The translations under genes and the position numbers were made by a program. From an uncultured Erysipelotrichaceae bacterium (GTDB taxonomy: Bacteria; Bacillota_I; Bacilli_A; Erysipelotrichales; Coprobacillaceae), in contig URQL01000106.1 in the NCBI GenBank assembly GCA_900550005.1, positions 1-6,156 on the forward strand: a stretch of 6,156 nucleotides of DNA, given 5' to 3'. How positions within the stretch are numbered: the stretch's first letter is position 1; every line of letters begins with the position of its first letter. The notes below the pieces were generated by a model. It did not search any database. It worked only from the letters and a program-made list of their open reading frames with translations, and was not told where the DNA came from. Positions 4,705-6,156 of this stretch are shown here, piece after piece.

Positions 4705-6156
4705 TGTTAGCTCCTCCTAATTTTTTCATACCTACTGTAGTTTTAACAATCACTTTATCACATACAAGTAATAAAGATGGAAGTAAGAATACAACAATCA
4801 ACATTGAAATAATTGCCCCTCTTGACATCAATGTACATAATGAAGCAATCATATTTAATTTAGAAATAACACCTACACCAATCGTAGCTCCAAAGAATGA
4901 TAAAGCAGATACGAAAATTGAACTAATTGAACTATCAACTGCAATTTCCATAGATTCGAATTTAGAATGTCCTGCTTTACGGCAATCTACATATTTTGTA
5001 GTAAGTAAGATTGCATAATCGATTGTAGCTCCTAATTGGATCGTACCAATAACAATGGATGCAACAAATGGAATCGTTGCATTTGTATAGTAACCACAAG
5101 CCATATTAATAAAGATTGCGAGTTCGATTGTAGCAACCAATACAAATGGTAAACTTGCTGATTTCAATACGAAAATCATAATTACAAAGATAACACCAAT
5201 ACTTGCGATAGATACATGATTGAAATCTTCAGCTGCAATTTGAACTAAGTCTTTCATACATGGACCTTCACCAGCAAGAATTGCATTGGCATCATAACTT
5301 TTTACAATATCATTGATCGTACTAATTTGATTATTTAACTCATCACTTGCAACTTCATAAGTAGAGTTAATAAAGATCATTTCATATTGATCACTTTCAA
5401 ACATACTTGTAAGTTCATCAGACATCATTTCTTCTGGAATTGCAAGAGATGAAAGTTCAGATGGAGATAAAACAATATCCACACCATCTACATCTTTGAT
5501 CTTATCGATCATTTCATTGACAACATCATTTTTAATATTTTTATTAATTAACACAACTTCAGCAGATACGATATTAAATTTATCTTTTAAATCTGTATTT
5601 GCTATGCAACTTTGCAAATCACTTGGTAAATCTTTTGTTAAATTGTAATATTGTTTAATATGTTGATTTCCATAAAATGCTGGATAAGCAACAAGTAAAG
5701 CAATCACAACAATAATTTTATATCCTTTTTTAATAATCCCTTTTACAAATCTAAATGTTGGTAACAATGGTTTATGTTTTGTTTTTTCAATCGCTTTATC
5801 AAAAACAAGTAAGAAAGAAGGGAAAATCGTTACAGTAGCAATAACCCCTAACACAACCCCTTTTGCCATAACTAAACCAATATCTTTACCTAAAGTAAGT
5901 TGCATTGTAACTAACGCCAAGAATCCGGCAACTGTTGTTAAAGCACTACCGGCAACGGAAACAAACGTTTCACCAATTGCATTACTCATTGCATGGTTAA
6001 TATCTTTAGTTCCTTTTTTAGCTTGTTCATACTTATGATACAAGAAAATTGAGAAGTCAGTTGTAACCCCTAATTGCAATACAGCTGCAATGGCTTTTGT
6101 AATATAAGAGATTTCACCAAACATGATATTACTTCCCATATTATAAAGAATTGCAG
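4697..6156 (-). CDS. RND/MMPL-family transporter, N-terminus outside window
   Basis: The open frame runs through the right edge; the first complete visible residues are AILYNMGSNIMFGEISY, so the Met at 6139 is internal and not the start. The visible 485 residues cover the end of the first membrane half, the second extracytoplasmic loop domain and the second membrane half. Counting from that Met, key motifs are LGVTTDFSIFLYHKY (22-36) and LGATIDYAILLTTKY (369-383), the duplicated transmembrane segment carrying the proton-relay Asp residues (D28, D374). The loop domain spans about 155-310. MMPL proteins use proton flux to move lipids or other hydrophobic molecules across the membrane; the substrate here is unknown. 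The family is usually 700 or more residues, so about 200 or more are missing at the N-terminus because of the window edge, not truncation. It is first in, or part of, the operon with the heptad-repeat protein. Confidence 0.93.
   Translation of the reverse strand, partial: AILYNMGSNIMFGEISYITKAIAAVLQLGVTTDFSIFLYHKYEQAKKGTKDINHAMSNAIGETFVSVAGSALTTVAGFLALVTMQLTLGKDIGLVMAKGVVLGVIATVTIFPSFLLVFDKAIEKTKHKPLLPTFRFVKGIIKKGYKIIVVIALLVAYPAFYGNQHIKQYYNLTKDLPSDLQSCIANTDLKDKFNIVSAEVVLINKNIKNDVVNEMIDKIKDVDGVDIVLSPSELSSLAIPEEMMSDELTSMFESDQYEMIFINSTYEVASDELNNQISTINDIVKSYDANAILAGEGPCMKDLVQIAAEDFNHVSIASIGVIFVIMIFVLKSASLPFVLVATIELAIFINMACGYYTNATIPFVASIVIGTIQLGATIDYAILLTTKYVDCRKAGHSKFESMEIAVDSSISSIFVSALSFFGATIGVGVISKLNMIASLCTLMSRGAIISMLIVVFLLPSLLLVCDKVIVKTTVGMKKLGGANNE
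4713..4717 (-). promoter_or_regulatory. Ribosome-binding site of the heptad-repeat protein
   Basis: GGAGG on the minus strand, 8 bases before ATG 4704, located within the last codons of the transporter (Gly-Gly-Ala). This supports coupled translation. Confidence 0.8.

Noticed and set aside
4704..5018. Plus-strand open frame of 104 codons opposite the MMPL gene
   Set aside because: Mirror reading of conserved membrane-segment codons; no ribosome-binding site or recognisable domain.

Overview
The window is AT-rich and densely coded, with short intergenic gaps, strong GGAGG ribosome-binding sites and a Gram-positive style lipoprotein transporter. This fits a low-GC Bacillota (Firmicutes) chromosome. 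A gut Erysipelotrichia or Coprobacillaceae-type host is only a guess. No tRNA, rRNA, CRISPR array, insertion sequence or phage gene is visible, and no gene-free stretch exceeds about 150 bases.

Layout from right to left, because nearly everything is on the minus strand. (1) 6156-4697 holds the C-terminal two thirds or so of an RND/MMPL-family membrane transporter that runs off the right edge. (2) 4704-3043, overlapping it by 8 bases, encodes an exported protein built mainly of xxxLxxG heptads, which probably works with the transporter at the cell surface. A strong intrinsic terminator (2987-3023) closes this operon. (3) A perfect-consensus promoter (TTGACA, 17-base spacer, TATAAT; 2959-2931) starts a second minus-strand operon. 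Three copies of a 17-bp palindrome GTAAY-N7-RTTAC lie upstream of the -35, on the -10 and just after the probable start point. (4) That operon encodes a polar-amino-acid ABC importer: a lipoprotein substrate-binding domain fused to its permease (2890-1298), then its ATPase (1332-588), then a small NTF2/SnoaL-like protein (595-209). (5) The left edge carries the end of a plus-strand rhodanese-domain gene (2-217), convergent with and overlapping the NTF2-like gene by 9 bases.

The main surprise is that the ATPase gene is broken. Its frame ends at a TGA immediately after the signature motif, and Walker B and the H-loop continue in another frame. The junction sits on a single TGCATCC word, and family spacing calls for exactly 11 more bases, so this looks like an 11-bp deletion between two short direct repeats. 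As written, the importer has no working ATPase from this locus, although its promoter and operators look intact. The second main observation is the triple operator, whose regulator I cannot name.
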